Assembly (NCBI GenBank): GCA_005281725.1
Contig: SSBO01000008.1
Location: 4,884,011 to 4,948,010 of the forward strand
Reading direction: 5' to 3'
From: Wuchereria bancrofti
Taxonomy: Eukaryota; Nematoda; Chromadorea; Rhabditida; Onchocercidae
Length of the DNA stretch: 64,000 bases
Shown here: positions 36,917-49,947 of the stretch, piece after piece
Position numbering within the stretch: the first letter of the stretch is position 1
How the letters are laid out: each line of letters opens with the position of its first letter
Position numbers and translations under genes: made by a program
The notes under the pieces: generated by a model
What the model saw: only the letters and a program-made list of their open reading frames with translations
Database searches by the model: none
Told to the model about the DNA's origin: nothing

Positions 36917-39900
36917 TTAATTATGATTTTCCATTTTTGCTGTTTTCAATCTTCGAATCTCTTTGGTTGCCCAGAGGGCAAGTGACTTCGTTTTCGCCGC
37001 TTTGCTTCGTCTTCCTTTCGTCAATATTGCCGAAATATTCTGATTATCGACAAAAGGCAATATTTGTTCACCGAATGATGTCACTAGATCTCCTGAAATC
37101 ATGTTCTATTTTGAATTTCCAAATGGATTTGGAAAATTTGACCTGCATGCCATAGTCAAGCTACACGACATCAAGTAATTTTTCTAAGAATATATGCAAC
37201 AACTAATCATTAAATTTATTTGGGACTGAGTGTTGCAATATCCGTAAACTTGGAGATGCATATAAAGAGAAGATACTCACCAAGTAATCCAGAAGCTGCA
37301 CCTATCAGTGAATCTGGTGAATTACTGGTAGCAATGAGTTCAATTAAGCCAAGCATATTTTGTATTTGATCTTGCAACTGTTGAAGTTCATTATTTTGTG
37401 TTGTTCGCATTCCCTGTACAATACCCGCATATGCTTCCACACAACTTTCTCTCAGCTGCTCCACATATTCAACATTATCATAGTCTTCCTAAAATCGCAA
37501 ATTTCTCCGCTTTATTCTTATCTAACTTGATTAAAATGTGGCTTGATTAAATGGCAAACATGTATACATAAAATTTCATAATGTGTTGCAAGTATATATT
37601 TGAAAAACGTCGAAAAATACTGCTATTATATCTGCACCAACCGGATCTTCTACTTTCGCAGTAGAAAGGGCCATGACTAGCATAGCCATAACATATTCAT
37701 AATAACGAGTAAAATTAGGACCGATTGCCAAAGCAACATCACCAAAACATGACAGTACGGCTGGTTTCACTAACCGATCTATTTTATTACTCTGCAAAAT
37801 GAAATCATCAGATAAATGCTTTACTAACAAAAAAGAAAACAATAAAGTTCAAATTTAATTTTTCATTAGGTTTGCGACAGCAGTCAGCAAAATATGATTT
37901 GGACAAATGAATAAAATAAAGTTCATGGTCTAGATTTGCTTTGCAATCAAAAAAGCCAATCCACAAATTTCAAATTTTCTCATACTAAATCTTCCTTTGC
38001 TAGAAGGTAAATGCACTATATTAATTCGATTAACGAAAAACTCAAATTTTAGAACAAAGCTATAAACTAAAGACAAACCTGCACAATTTGAAAAAGTAAC
38101 CCCATAAATTCATCTAAATGAGGCATCAAAGTTGCTTCTAGTGCACGGCATAAATCAACCAATACACCAATGGCTGCTGAACATACTTGTCCTTCTTCGT
38201 GATTTTGCAAGCCAGCTACCAAAAATGGTTTGAAGACATCCAAATATGTGGCGAATTGACAACCCAATGCTGGAACCATATTGCACGGAAGTGACAAACA
38301 AAAATAAACAAGTTAGTCGTTGCATTTGTTCCAGTCTTTAAAAAGCGTTCGCCATATAAAAAATATCTAACTCCAAACAACTTCAGATTATGTAAAACTA
38401 GATGTATCATCTTTTAAAGAAATTTCAGAAAATAGAAACCTTCAATCAGTGTGCTAACTGCCATTAAAGCATCCTCCATGACACCACCACATTCTTTACC
38501 AGCACACCTGAAAAGCATGACAATGGGATATCTTCAGTCAGTTATATAGGTAAAGTCAATGAGTTCCAACATAGAATGCATGCAGATTATAGGAAAACAT
38601 TCTCAGACAACGTAATACATTCTAACTGTTTCGCAGATGATAAATGCTTATTTTGTTATACCAGAATTTGATATTTGACGAATAGGTTAGTAATGCTCAA
38701 ATGTTATGCAAAATTTTACTATCTCCAGAACTCTTAACACAACAATGACATTTGCTTGTAAATATTGCAGATCATGACGCAACTTCTTGATCACTGTGAA
38801 ATCCGAGGCCAAAGCACAATTAAGAATCTGTAGTAGTTCTGAAGTTTTACCGCACACAGTTTTATGTTTACTTCTTGAAAATCCTTCGGTATTCATTTCA
38901 CCTTCCCTTCTTCCAATTTAATTCTGACATTTCAGACTCGACAACTTGCTTTGCAGATTAGAATCAATACTTTTCATTTTGTTAATTCTAATGATCTATT
39001 TGTTAGTTATGGTAATGCATTTTTATAGGTTAAAAAAATACCTTTGCATAATCTGTAGCAGACCTTGCATGATAGCATCACCAATATAAGGCGTATCTTC
39101 CGGCCTCATCTTGCGCAATACAGATTGCAACGTTGCACATAGCAATGACTCTAGATCTCGTAATTGGCTCTGAAAGGTAAAAAAAATTCAGTAATAAAAT
39201 GAAAAAATCAAAATAACATGATATTTCTCCTATCCTAACTATCATCATATAAGTGGAAATTTCGTGGTACACGTAGTTTAAATACAATGTTTTTCATCAA
39301 GATGATATTTAACTCTTCGTTTCCCTACGATGCTTTTTTTTTTTTGCCGGACTTCTCTGTATCGTCCTCCCCTAGAATACCATCAAGGACTAATCAGTTT
39401 TTCTGGACCGTATTGAAAAATAATGACTAATAGTCATTAAAATTTTGAAAGCAGTTACATTTTTGAATAAATGGTGAAACATTAATGCATATCTAGACCC
39501 AAAAAGTCCAGACAACATGCTATTGGTTCATAAAACTGTTCGGTAGTTTGAATACAATATTTTTCATAAAAGAAAAGGACTTATAGAAGTATTACCAAGC
39601 TGAAAAGTACCAATTTTAAATCGCTTAACCTTGTCACTTAACGATTCCAGTGAATTCTCGATGTTCAACAACTGCTCCAATTTTCGGAGTACAATCACTG
39701 TGGTATTCTGCACTACAGGATAGCAATCCTTTGGGCTATTTTTGATTAATTCCATCAAAGTTTCATAGGCAGCTATTCGTAAATTGGACACATGAGCATC
39801 CGGTCTATAATTAAAGTGAAAGTGACCTTTATGTTCCGAAAAACGAGATAAGCGATTAGTCGAGTGAAACAATATAGAAAATTTCTAGACTTTAAAACTC

Positions 39901-42900
39901 TGTGTTCCAAATATCAAAAAAAAAAAAGAGAAAACAGCAACAAATTAAGTAGTCAAAAGAAATCCGATGCAACAGTACTTTTTTTACTAGTTCTTACACA
40001 CTTCTTTTAAAAACAAACCTGTCAGTAGCCTTAATAAGCTCGTTTACCATGCCTTCAAAACAGGAAGTCAATATATATGTTTCGGGTTGACCACTGTTAT
40101 CAGTTCCTTGTCGGCACGCCATATCAAAAGCTGCTTTGGCTAAGCTTGAAATTGCCTGGAAAAATTTCTTTTGGAGGTTGATGAAAATATTTAAACCTCA
40201 TCCAAAGTAAAACCTGCGTATCAGCTTATGTAATTTCTTCTATGCAAGTAATCGCTTTTGCTTGAGATTTACTAACACAAATTACATTCCAATTTAAACT
40301 AAGTTTGTTCAGAAAAGAAAAAAAGAATTACCCAGCAAACATTAGCAGCAACGCGTGGTTCCTGTTGTAGAGCAGTCGACAGAGCTGGAAGCATTGGAGC
40401 TAAGATTTCTTGTCGAGTTACCACCTCTTCACATGTGTCGCACACCCGCCCAATGCACCAAGCAGCTGTGTCCCGTACTTGTAGCTAAATGTATAAAAAG
40501 AACATGAAATAATATCAACTGACTCTGACAAACTGATATTTTTGTAACGAACTATGGATACTGCTATGGACTGTAGATATTGCTATTTTTTAATATATAA
40601 AATTGAAATGTTGTGGATCAAAAAAAGTTCTGTGGTGCGAACAGTTCTTTGTAAACTACCTTAATAGTCTAATTTCACTTTCGAAACTTGAACTTACTAA
40701 TAGTAACTATCCTAATCTTATTAAAAAAATTTTTTAAGTGCCAACTCTTATGTGCGGATTTAAACGCCATGTATCAATACACATAGAAACAAGACTCATT
40801 AGATGTATTCAAGCTTATTATTTCGAAATTAAAAGTGAATTACCTGAGGATCAGAAAGGGAAGCAATAATACTTGTCAGTGCTGATTCAACTAACTGTGT
40901 TAAGACTGCTTCATTCGGCCCATCCAATATCGATCCAAATGCCATTATAGATGCTTCCCGGTATCTACAATAAGAGACATAAAGAAACAAAATGTGATAA
41001 AAGGTGCAACAAACATATATTCTGTTCACAAACATATTGCTTTAATTAGGGAAAAAAAAGATGCGAGAAATTACCTCCAACTAGGATTTTTCAAATGTTG
41101 CTGGATGAAAGGCAAGATTGGTTCAACGATGGAATCACCGGTACACTGCGCAAGAAGCATTATGCACACGCCAGCTGCTTTCGCTGGATTCCAATCATCT
41201 TCATCATCACTTTCCTCCTGTTTAGCCAATGTTTCACTGAGAATAGGTATCAAATGAGTTAAAGCCCCTGAAATGATGTAGCTAAGAGGTTAAAAGAGTC
41301 ATCCACGAGAATTAGAATTATGTAGTTTTGAAAATAACAGCGAAAAGAAACTGGAATCAGCCTTTCTTTGACTGATCTAGTGCTTGATGATGAATTCCTC
41401 CTTTAGCCACTCATTCGATAATTACAATTTCCCTACCTGACGTTAATAATCATAGAAGATGTATTCATATTATAAACTTATTATACTCATTTGTAATACT
41501 TGTTTCAGGAGAGGCTTCTAGCAAAGTTAATTAAACACAGACACACCACGTGCATAATGACGCGAAACATTTTCAGGAGCACGGCCCTGTTCCCGAGCTT
41601 CTTCAGCTTCTACGGACAGAGATATCTCTTCCTCACAAACATTTGACCAAAACTCGATTCCTTGCAAAGCCACTTCATTAATCTGAGACTTCATTGCATT
41701 TAAACTAATCTGAAATATGCACCTTTATGATGACATAATTGTACAGTTTTTTATTGTTACCAAAGACAACCAATTGATACTTAAGAAACCTATACCTCCA
41801 TGGATTTCTCGCAGTTGATATATAATTTAACCAGTGGGAACAAACTGCACAATAGATAGAAACATAGAAATCTAAGTATTTGATGAGAGCTTAACAAAAG
41901 TCGAGAGGTAAGAAAATCCAAATCCAAACCAAAAAGCAAGATTCCACATGACATACCGGAAAAAGTGCATCCATATACTGCTCCATAAACTGATAATAAA
42001 GTGACATAATCCTGACCAAACATTGCATCGCCACTACTTTGACGGCCGTTTCAGGGCACTGAGATGACTCACATACCACTTGCATAATCATATGTCGCTC
42101 GTTCTAAAATAAATAAACTTTCTTAAAATTTACTGCACCATATTGAAAACGATAACTTGTTAAGACTTAATGATAAAACGGGCTATGACAATCCAGAAAT
42201 AAACAAAAAGGAAAGTACCACTTTCAGACAACTTCCTCCGCAGTGCATCAAAATTTCAGTATATCCCCAGACAATGTTTACAAAATATTTTACCAGTTCA
42301 TTTTATCACTTCAAAAGGATCACTGTCTTACCTATTTACCTACTCGTATAACCATTTATTTAGTTTGCTTCGTTCGGTACACTAATCTAGGGAAATAAAG
42401 AACATCAAATGAGTAGACAAGTAACCTTTAAAGATAATTTCAGTAGCTTGAAGTATGAAGTGATATGAGATATTTACAAACATTGTGGAAAAAAGACCTC
42501 TCTGCTGAAATTATGCTTCGTAAATTCGATCGAATTTAACATAGCGTTAGCAGCTGCAAGGCGAATATGATTGGATGGTTCATCCTTCCGTAAACCATGA
42601 ACAATAGCGGTCAGAATTTGATTCGATTCTCTTTCTAACAGTGTTCCGCATATATCTTGACAGATATAACCCAAAGCCTAAAATAATCGTAAATTAATGA
42701 CAGTTATAGACGCTGGTCGTTTACGATTCGCGACAATTACCACTTGTGATCACTTTTGCGGACCATAACTCTTCTACGAAAATAATCAGACATGTTCAAA
42801 TTTTAATTAGTACAAATTTATTGCAAATTAAGAAAAACTAAGTAAAAGAAAAAAAGCAATAGAAATAAAGCGCTACCTCTAATGATGCTTCCCGTAATAT

Positions 42901-44644
42901 TTCACTGTTGTTTGTTGCTATTACACTATCCTTTAAATGAGTTATAACATCCGGCCACATCTGAAATAATATTTTGATACATTTTCATGATTATTACCAT
43001 TTTAAGTAGATGTATCCTATCCTAATTCTAGTGATGCGCGACGCATTTTCGTTAAAACATTCTGAGGTTTCTTTTTGCAATAGCATTCTTCCTCATATTA
43101 AACAACACTGAAAACTTAGATGCAAATATACTAGTAATTTAAGTATTGAAAAAAAAAAAAAAACTCCAATAAATAAACTATGAAGTTTTAATATCACATA
43201 AAATCTGATTCATTATATAAACCAACATTATCACTACACTACTGAACACAGCGTTTATTCAGCACATCACCTCATATAGTTAATACGTAACTCATAACAA
43301 ATTCCGTTAAGAAATTCACCTGCGAAGGTATTTCGGCACATGCTATAGCAGCAACGCATTGAGCTGCAATGGACGGCCTAAAAGGTTCAGTACCAAGAGT
43401 ACGAACTACGTTTTGCTTCACAAACTCTCGAACATCTATTGGTAAAGCAAGCCACCTAAAAACAATTTTAAGATATCAAAATTTCCAGATAAATAAGACT
43501 ACTACTCCGTATTTAAAATTTTTTTCTTTTTGGCTTTAGCGATTTTGTCTTTGCATTCATATTGAATATAAATAAAACTCTCTGTTATTAAGCACAGTAC
43601 AATGGTGAATGTATTTTAACACTTAGATCCAATTTAAAGAAATCAAACACATCCCAAGAACAGGTGGTAATCTACTAAGCAAAATGTTTTTGTCTTGTTC
43701 GTTATCGTGCTCAACACTTTTCTTTTGCCAAAGCAATTTACTACGTTTCGATAAAATCTGAACATAATGAAAGAATACCTCCTAAGATATTCATTTTTCG
43801 TCGTATCTTCTTTTGCAACTAAAACGTTTTTCAGTTGTAAACCAGCAGCTTGCCTTACAAAATTTGAATAGGATGGCGTTGCAAGAACCGTAGACAGTTG
43901 TTTTGTAAATTCTGGCTGAAAATTTTTATTGGCCAATACGACTCACCTAACTTCCATTTTCTGCTGCCACGTTAAATAGTAGTATTACAGCTAAATGGTC
44001 AGATAACAAACAGTAATGAATTAATAATGCGTACAGTTCTTTTTTCCAATTGTACAAAAATCCTCTTCCTTTTTGATAAGAATTTTAAAAATATCAAAGA
44101 ATTTAAGTGAGGGAAGTGACTTACAAAATTAGTAACACATGCACGTCGCAAATAATCCAACGCAAGAGTTTGATCATTTGGATCTGGAAAAAGCATCAAT
44201 TATGCAATTGTGAAAGTTATGGATGTAAATTTGAATCCCTTGAGATTCCCCCTACGCTATTCAATTTAATGTGCGTTTACACTATGCGTGGTGTAAATAG
44301 TTAAATGACTTAGCATTTATTTAGCGTACTTTAAGAATGGGACTATCCTAGTGCTTAGAATAAGCTTATACAGGAACTAAAGATAGTATCTCATACTACC
44401 AAAACTTTTAGGCATCTATTACAAACTATCATCCACATCACGGTAAGAACACACTCTTATCACTTCTATCCATATCATGAATAGAGCAATTCTCTTCCGT
44501 TTGTTATTAATCTTTATCAGTAACTCCGATTTTATGCAAGATTTTTACAATACAACTTCAAAAAAAAAAGAGATAAAATTTAAAAAACAACTTACTTAGT
44601 GAAGCGGTCCGCTGTAATACTTCTAACAGCTCCTCCTGAGCCAT
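36917..44644 (-). CDS. imb-1: Importin subunit beta-1 (karyopherin beta-1)
   Basis: Nuclear import receptor that carries NLS cargo with importin alpha through the pore and is released by RanGTP. Nineteen exons join in phase: 44644-44596, 44183-44125, 43915-43779, 43455-43320, 42960-42877, 42677-42498, 42103-41957, 41709-41547, 41267-41075, 40964-40844, 40484-40332, 40155-40019, 39804-39630, 39169-39042, 38507-38440, 38269-38079, 37791-37642, 37488-37281 and 37092-36917. The total is 884 residues against about 876 in man. It aligns end to end with the family: [26 protein letters not shown], the acidic loop [10 protein letters not shown] (residues about 335-345), [34 protein letters not shown] and the final KGRRSK...[17 protein letters not shown] repeats run throughout. 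The start gives [11 protein letters not shown] and lies just inside a trans-splice-like acceptor. Confidence 0.97.
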
Positions 44645-44655
44645 TATTCTCGCAC

Positions 44656-44657
44656 CT
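44656..44657 (-). promoter_or_regulatory. Probable spliced-leader acceptor of imb-1
   Basis: On the minus strand GGATTTCAG precedes the start codon by 10 bases with no upstream exon visible. This is the typical layout of a trans-spliced nematode gene. The acceptor is seen; the trans-splicing is inferred. Confidence 0.5.
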
Positions 44658-45151
44658 GAAATCCGCTGTTGAAATTAACTTGAAGGGCTTGAAACCGAAG
44701 AAAAGTTACCTGAACATAATTCCTATTAAACGTACCAACTCATCTCTTTCAATTCACAAAACGAAAAATCATAGATGATAAAAACTTAGCGAATTTCATA
44801 TTTAGATTAAATTTTTGCAAACACTACATCTTTTTGTCATTCTAAAAATATGATTAATATACCAGCTAGAAGAATTATATCATCGAAGCTGTGGCATTAA
44901 AAAAAAATCAACTTGCCTTATTGGTCATAAATTGAAGACTATTATATATTAAACTAAATCAAAAAAGTAAAGGACTAACAGTAAAAAAAAAAGAAAAATC
45001 ACCCAACAAAACCCTAATTAAATTTCTTATAAGACAACTTCACTTCACATCACAATATTTAGTGTATTCAAATCAACCAATCTGCACAGATCTGTAACTC
45101 ATTCAACTTTTCTACATAAATACAATGCTATCGAAAAATCAAATGAATTGT

Positions 45152-45334
45152 TCATAAAAAAAAAATTTCTAAAATGTTAATTGCATGAAATCTACCATAA
45201 ATACTCTCTTCACGGTCTATGTAAATGGTATTCCCGCAGTAAAATACACTAATTGTACTAATTCCAATAAATATATTAAATCCCCATATCAAATAATCCA
45301 TATAAGATTTCCCGCACAAACCTGAGGTACTCAT
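45152..45334 (-). CDS. Possible small single-pass membrane protein
   Basis: A 60-codon ATG-to-stop frame with a 20-residue hydrophobic segment (about residues 15-35, LIWGFNIFIGISTISVFY) followed by a polar, acidic part (DREESIYG). A donor-like GGTAGAT after IYG could add a downstream exon. It lies upstream of imb-1 on the same strand, about 0.5 kb away, and could be its operon partner. It is not recognised, and short length makes chance possible. Confidence 0.35.
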   Translation of the reverse strand: MSTSGLCGKSYMDYLIWGFNIFIGISTISVFYCGNTIYIDREESIYGRFHAINILEIFFL

Positions 45335-46223
45335 ATAAATGGAAATTGATTCGCTATAGCCCGTGGCACGCTATGAAAACACTTTCATCCCATACGACTC
45401 TCCTAGTATATTTTATAGTCATTTTGTACGCTGATAACTTCTCTATTACTATTTCCATTTATTGGAATATTTTATCAGTTAAGAGCAAACTTTAGCAATT
45501 TTTAATTGAAATTCGATAGGTTTAAAATCTTTTTATCTTTATTTCTTCTTTTGGTTGGGATATGATTTTGCTTAATGACACCATGAAATTTAGTTCCTCG
45601 TTTTCTCCTTTTATTCTTTTTTTTAGTGTCCTGTGAAACGAATATTAATGCTTCATTGATTGGTTGAGATATTGCTGGGGTGATTAAGTCTTGTCAACTA
45701 TTTGTCACTGTCACCGTTGTCAGTTTTGACAATTTTTTTGTTCTGTTAACAAAATTTATTGAAATTTCCAAAAATTATACTAATTTTTGCGAAATTTTAT
45801 CATTCTTTGTACATTTCCTAGAAAAATTCAGTGTTTTTCTTTTTTTACCTTTTTATTTTTTTTATCTTTTTTTTTAACTCTTGTCAATACAGTTATTTTC
45901 AACGTCTTGTGGGTTATTTCTTATTTAAAATTTCTTAATTTTTTTTACCAAAGAAATCTTTTTGACCACTAGCAGTACGTTATTTTATTTTTTTTTCTTT
46001 TTTTATAGTTATAACATATGAAGTGAGGAAATGATGTAAGAAATAAATGTTTAAATAAATTACTTTCTGAATCCCAAGTATGATTAAAAATTAAATGCTG
46101 CTGTAAGATCACGATTATGATTGCTGGTAAATGGATAAAAAAATGAAATATTGGCAATATAAGGTTATGTTTCCTTATCCGTGCTTCAGATTTGAGTAAA
46201 TTTTTGAGAAAAGAGATTGCTTC

Positions 46224-46225
46224 AG
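46224..46225 (+). promoter_or_regulatory. Probable spliced-leader acceptor of ufd-1
   Basis: TTGCTTCAG ends 21 bases before the ufd-1 start codon with no earlier exon visible. Confidence 0.45.
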
Positions 46226-46246
46226 CGTACGAGTAAAATCGTAAAC

Positions 46247-49200
46247 ATGTTCGATGGTTTTGGAGCAATAATGTTTGGGACATCAGTACGCCCCTTTGAT
46301 TTGCAACTTCGGTGCTTCTCGGCAGCGTTTTATGAAGGAGCGGATACGAAGAAAATAAATGAATTGAATCATGGTGGGAAGGTAATGTGAATTCCATCTT
46401 TTCTTTAAATTTTAAAAACAATCCAAATGTACAATGTGGTATTTTCTTCTGTTTGTTTCATTTTATTCTTTTGGATTTGCTACACATAGGAAAAATAGTA
46501 TTTGCCACTTCCTTACCAACTGCAGCGGTTAATGGAAGAGCGAATTTTCACTGTGGATAGCAGGAAAAGAAATTCTTTTTTGATATGAATAAAAGAAAAA
46601 AACATTTTCTTTTCCTTTCAGTCGCAGTAGTAAAAAAAAATTTATTTTCATTTTCTCTCGAAATGATAGGAAAAATGAAAGATTTTTTGAAAGCACTTTG
46701 CGCCTACACTACAGTCTGTGAATGTATGTTGATTGATCATTTTGACGTACTCAAGTCGTGAAAATTTATAATATTTAACATGTTGGGAGCTACCGAAAAA
46801 GATTGCAAAGTTATAAAGGAAATTTCAAAAGGATACTTCAACAGTTCCAATTTTTTTCTTTTTGAATTTGTTCTTTTTATTCAGATTTTACTTCCACCAT
46901 CGGCTTTGGATTTATTAGTTCGTCTTAACATCGAATATCCAATGATGTTCAAAGTGCAAAATTTGACTGATGCAAAATGTTTCACGCACTGCGGCGTTTT
47001 GGAATTCTTGGCTGAAGAGGGTCGTTGCTATCTTCCATCATGGGTAAGTTTATATAAGGTGCATATAATTATACGAAATTGTTAGTACTACTGAACGTAA
47101 CATAAGGGGTGGGTGACTTGTGATTTCAGGTCGAACTCACAAAAAGATACGGAAATCATAAAAACATAAATCAAATTAAGCGGAACTTCTAAAAAATGAA
47201 AATAGGAATACGAAGTATTTTATTTCGTCATAAGGTATTAATATCTGTGGCAGGAAATATTGTTTCTAATCGGACTGGGAAGTTTATGGACAGGAAAATG
47301 AGAAACTAATAACAGGCTGATTCATTTATCGAAAAGCAGATGTTACTCTAAACGATTTTGCTATAAATCGTGAAATGAATTCAACGACTTTTGCATAAAT
47401 TTTAAGTAATAATACCCGAATACTCTGCTATGAGTCTTACTCATGTGATAAATGCTCTGCTGTGTATCTCAAAGCGTGATGTAACAAGCTGAATATGCAA
47501 AGCATCTCATAACAGTCTTGCCAAAATTACGTCCTTAAAGCAAGCCTCTTTTTTTTCTAGATGATGCGTCAGTTACACCTTAATGAAGGTGAATGTGTTC
47601 GAATAACATATGCCACACTACCGAAAGCTACATATACGAAACTAAAGCCGCAATCTACGGATTTTCTGGCTATTTCGAATCCGAGAGCTGTACTCGAAGT
47701 GGAGTTACGCAAGTTTGCATGTCTTACAAAAGGAGACATTATTGCTGTTGAGGTCAGCTTTTAACGCTCCGAATTTTCACTTTCAATCGTTTACAATATG
47801 ATAGAAATAGAATGTAACTCTACAGAGAAGAATTTGAGGTAATTTAAGGTTGTACAGGGAGGATAGTTTGCAGATTTCAAATGTTTGAAGCGAAATAGTT
47901 ATCATTAGGAGAAGATACTGAAAGTGATCAAAAGTTTGTGTGGTGACAAATCCATGAACATACTGGACAACTTTTAAATACCCGGTAATAGGAGTGTAAC
48001 GTTAGGTTAGTCACTTTATATTTTCAGCCCTCTACGACGAGGCAGTGAGAAAGAAAATTGAGGGAGGATTGATACCCGTGGCAGTTTTGGAATTAGCTTG
48101 TCAGTAGAAATAGGACATGAATCACAATTTATATTGCTCTCTTGTTAGTTATCTTAATATCTTTGCTATTTACAAACTACGAAAGTTGCTTCGTTCAGTT
48201 TGAAAGCTTGAACTGTGAAAGCTCAATGACAATTATTTTACCTTGATGTGAAATTTATGATTATTAATTCAGTTAATTCAAATTACAGGAACTTCAAACT
48301 ATATCACATAGCAGTTCTGCCGTTATTTTCAACCTTTTCATTTGTATAATTTTTACAATGCCTAAAGATATATTTTATCGTATTTGAAGCGCTGTATTAA
48401 TAATTTTCCTCTTATCGATAAAGTTTTTTTCTTCAGTACAACGATCAAATATTGGAATTTTTGGTGATGGAGGTAGAACCTGAAAGAGCTGTTTCAATCA
48501 TCGAATGTGACATGAATGTGGAATTTGATGCACCGGAGGGTTACGTTGAACCCAATACAAATGCAGCATCCAGCTCAAATGCAGCAGTAGGTTTCTCATG
48601 TTTTTTTTTTTTTCATGCTAATTTCTTTCTTATTAATTTTTCATATTAAAAATGAGTATTAGAAGACCTTCACCAAAATAATACTATACACGAATTGTCT
48701 TCATTCCTCTTATGATTGAAAATATCATTGAAGAACTGCAATTTAGCTTTTTGGATTTATCTTACTGATGACAATTTGTATTATTTTTTCATCTATAACG
48801 TCAGTGATTGAGATGACAGCGGCACTTCTTATCCACGCACTGTGTATTAGAGCGAAGAGTCCGATTTATTTGGCAAATTCGTTATGAATTAGTTTTTATT
48901 TTGTAGGCAAATAAATCTTATTTGAACTTGGACTGCCGGAAATTGGATTTGTCAAGAAATTGAAGATAAATCAATTAGTCGTTATTTTCAGCCACCAATG
49001 TCATCAGCACCGGCTGCAGATGAAACAGGAATAAAGGGTGGTAGTGGATTCAAAGCATTTACTGGTGCGGGTCATCGTTTGGACGGAAAATCGAAGTCAT
49101 CGACTACTTCACTGACTGAAATGGAAGCAGCTGAGCGATCACTTCCGCAATTAGTCGTTAATACCAATTATACTCCCGGAAAACTGGAATTTGTAAGGTT

Positions 49201-49670
49201 GGCTCTTTTTCTCTCCCTTTTTTCTTTAGTAAAAGAAAAGCAATGCTTTTTTGCTGGAAACATAGGCTACATTGTTAGGGTGTTTTAATCTTCCCGGTGA
49301 AGTGATAATATAGACCATTAGAATTGTTTTGTTTCTCCTGTTGGCATATAAGTTTGCTTTATTGATGTATATGACTCATCATTTTGCGGTATAATGTATA
49401 ATCATTATTAGTCTAAAGGTTCCTTTACTATATTTATGTAGTCCGCACTTCAGAATTTTGATGGTTGTTAGTCTGGAGATTATGTAGTTCATTGAAATCA
49501 TGTTTACAGAGAAATATTCTAATTTAAAACTTTGTCTTTAATACAGGTATGAGTATAAATGTCGTTCACTTATGGAGAAGGAATTAGCTGATGCAGCGAG
49601 AGGGAAGAAATCTGGTGGTTCGATGCCTTTCGAAGGTGGCGGACATATGTTACGTGCTACTCGTCGGTGA
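46247..49670 (+). CDS. ufd-1: Ubiquitin fusion degradation protein 1 (UFD1), p97/CDC48 cofactor
   Basis: With NPL4, UFD1 brings ubiquitinated substrates to the AAA ATPase p97/CDC48 for ER-associated and chromatin-associated degradation. Six exons join in phase: 46247-46381, 46885-47043, 47561-47752, 48437-48586, 48992-49197 and 49547-49670, giving 321 residues (human about 307). The UT3 double-psi barrel covers about residues 15-195, with GGKILLPPSALD, FTHCGVLEFLAEEG, ALLE-like AVLEVELRKFACLTKGD and AVSIIECDMNVEF. The C-terminal half carries two p97-binding SHP boxes, FTGAGHRLDG (235-244) and FEGGGHMLR (309-317). The linker is Ala/Ser-rich. The start MFDGFGAIMFG lies in the first exon after an acceptor-like CAG. 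It is head to head with imb-1, the two starts being 1.6 kb apart. Confidence 0.97.
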
Positions 49671-49947
49671 TAACTGTTTGGATCTACTATATTACTAAAA
49701 GTGATATATCATATTTATCAACTGAAATTTGTAAAGTGCACTGAATTAATCGAATAGTATAAAATATTTGCCTTTTGGATTGTGTTCAAATCTTATAGCA
49801 GCTACTTGTAAGTTAAAATAATTGTAAGTCAGCGAAATGAACGAGTTAGAAAATATGCGTTGAATTGGCAATGATTTTTAGTGATCATTTTTATAATTCG
49901 GGTTATGTCACTTTTTTGTTGAGATTATCAATGAGTGAAAAGCGATT

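Noticed and set aside
45969..46421. 150-codon minus-strand frame
   Set aside because: It is antisense to the first ufd-1 exon, which is clearly coding on the plus strand.
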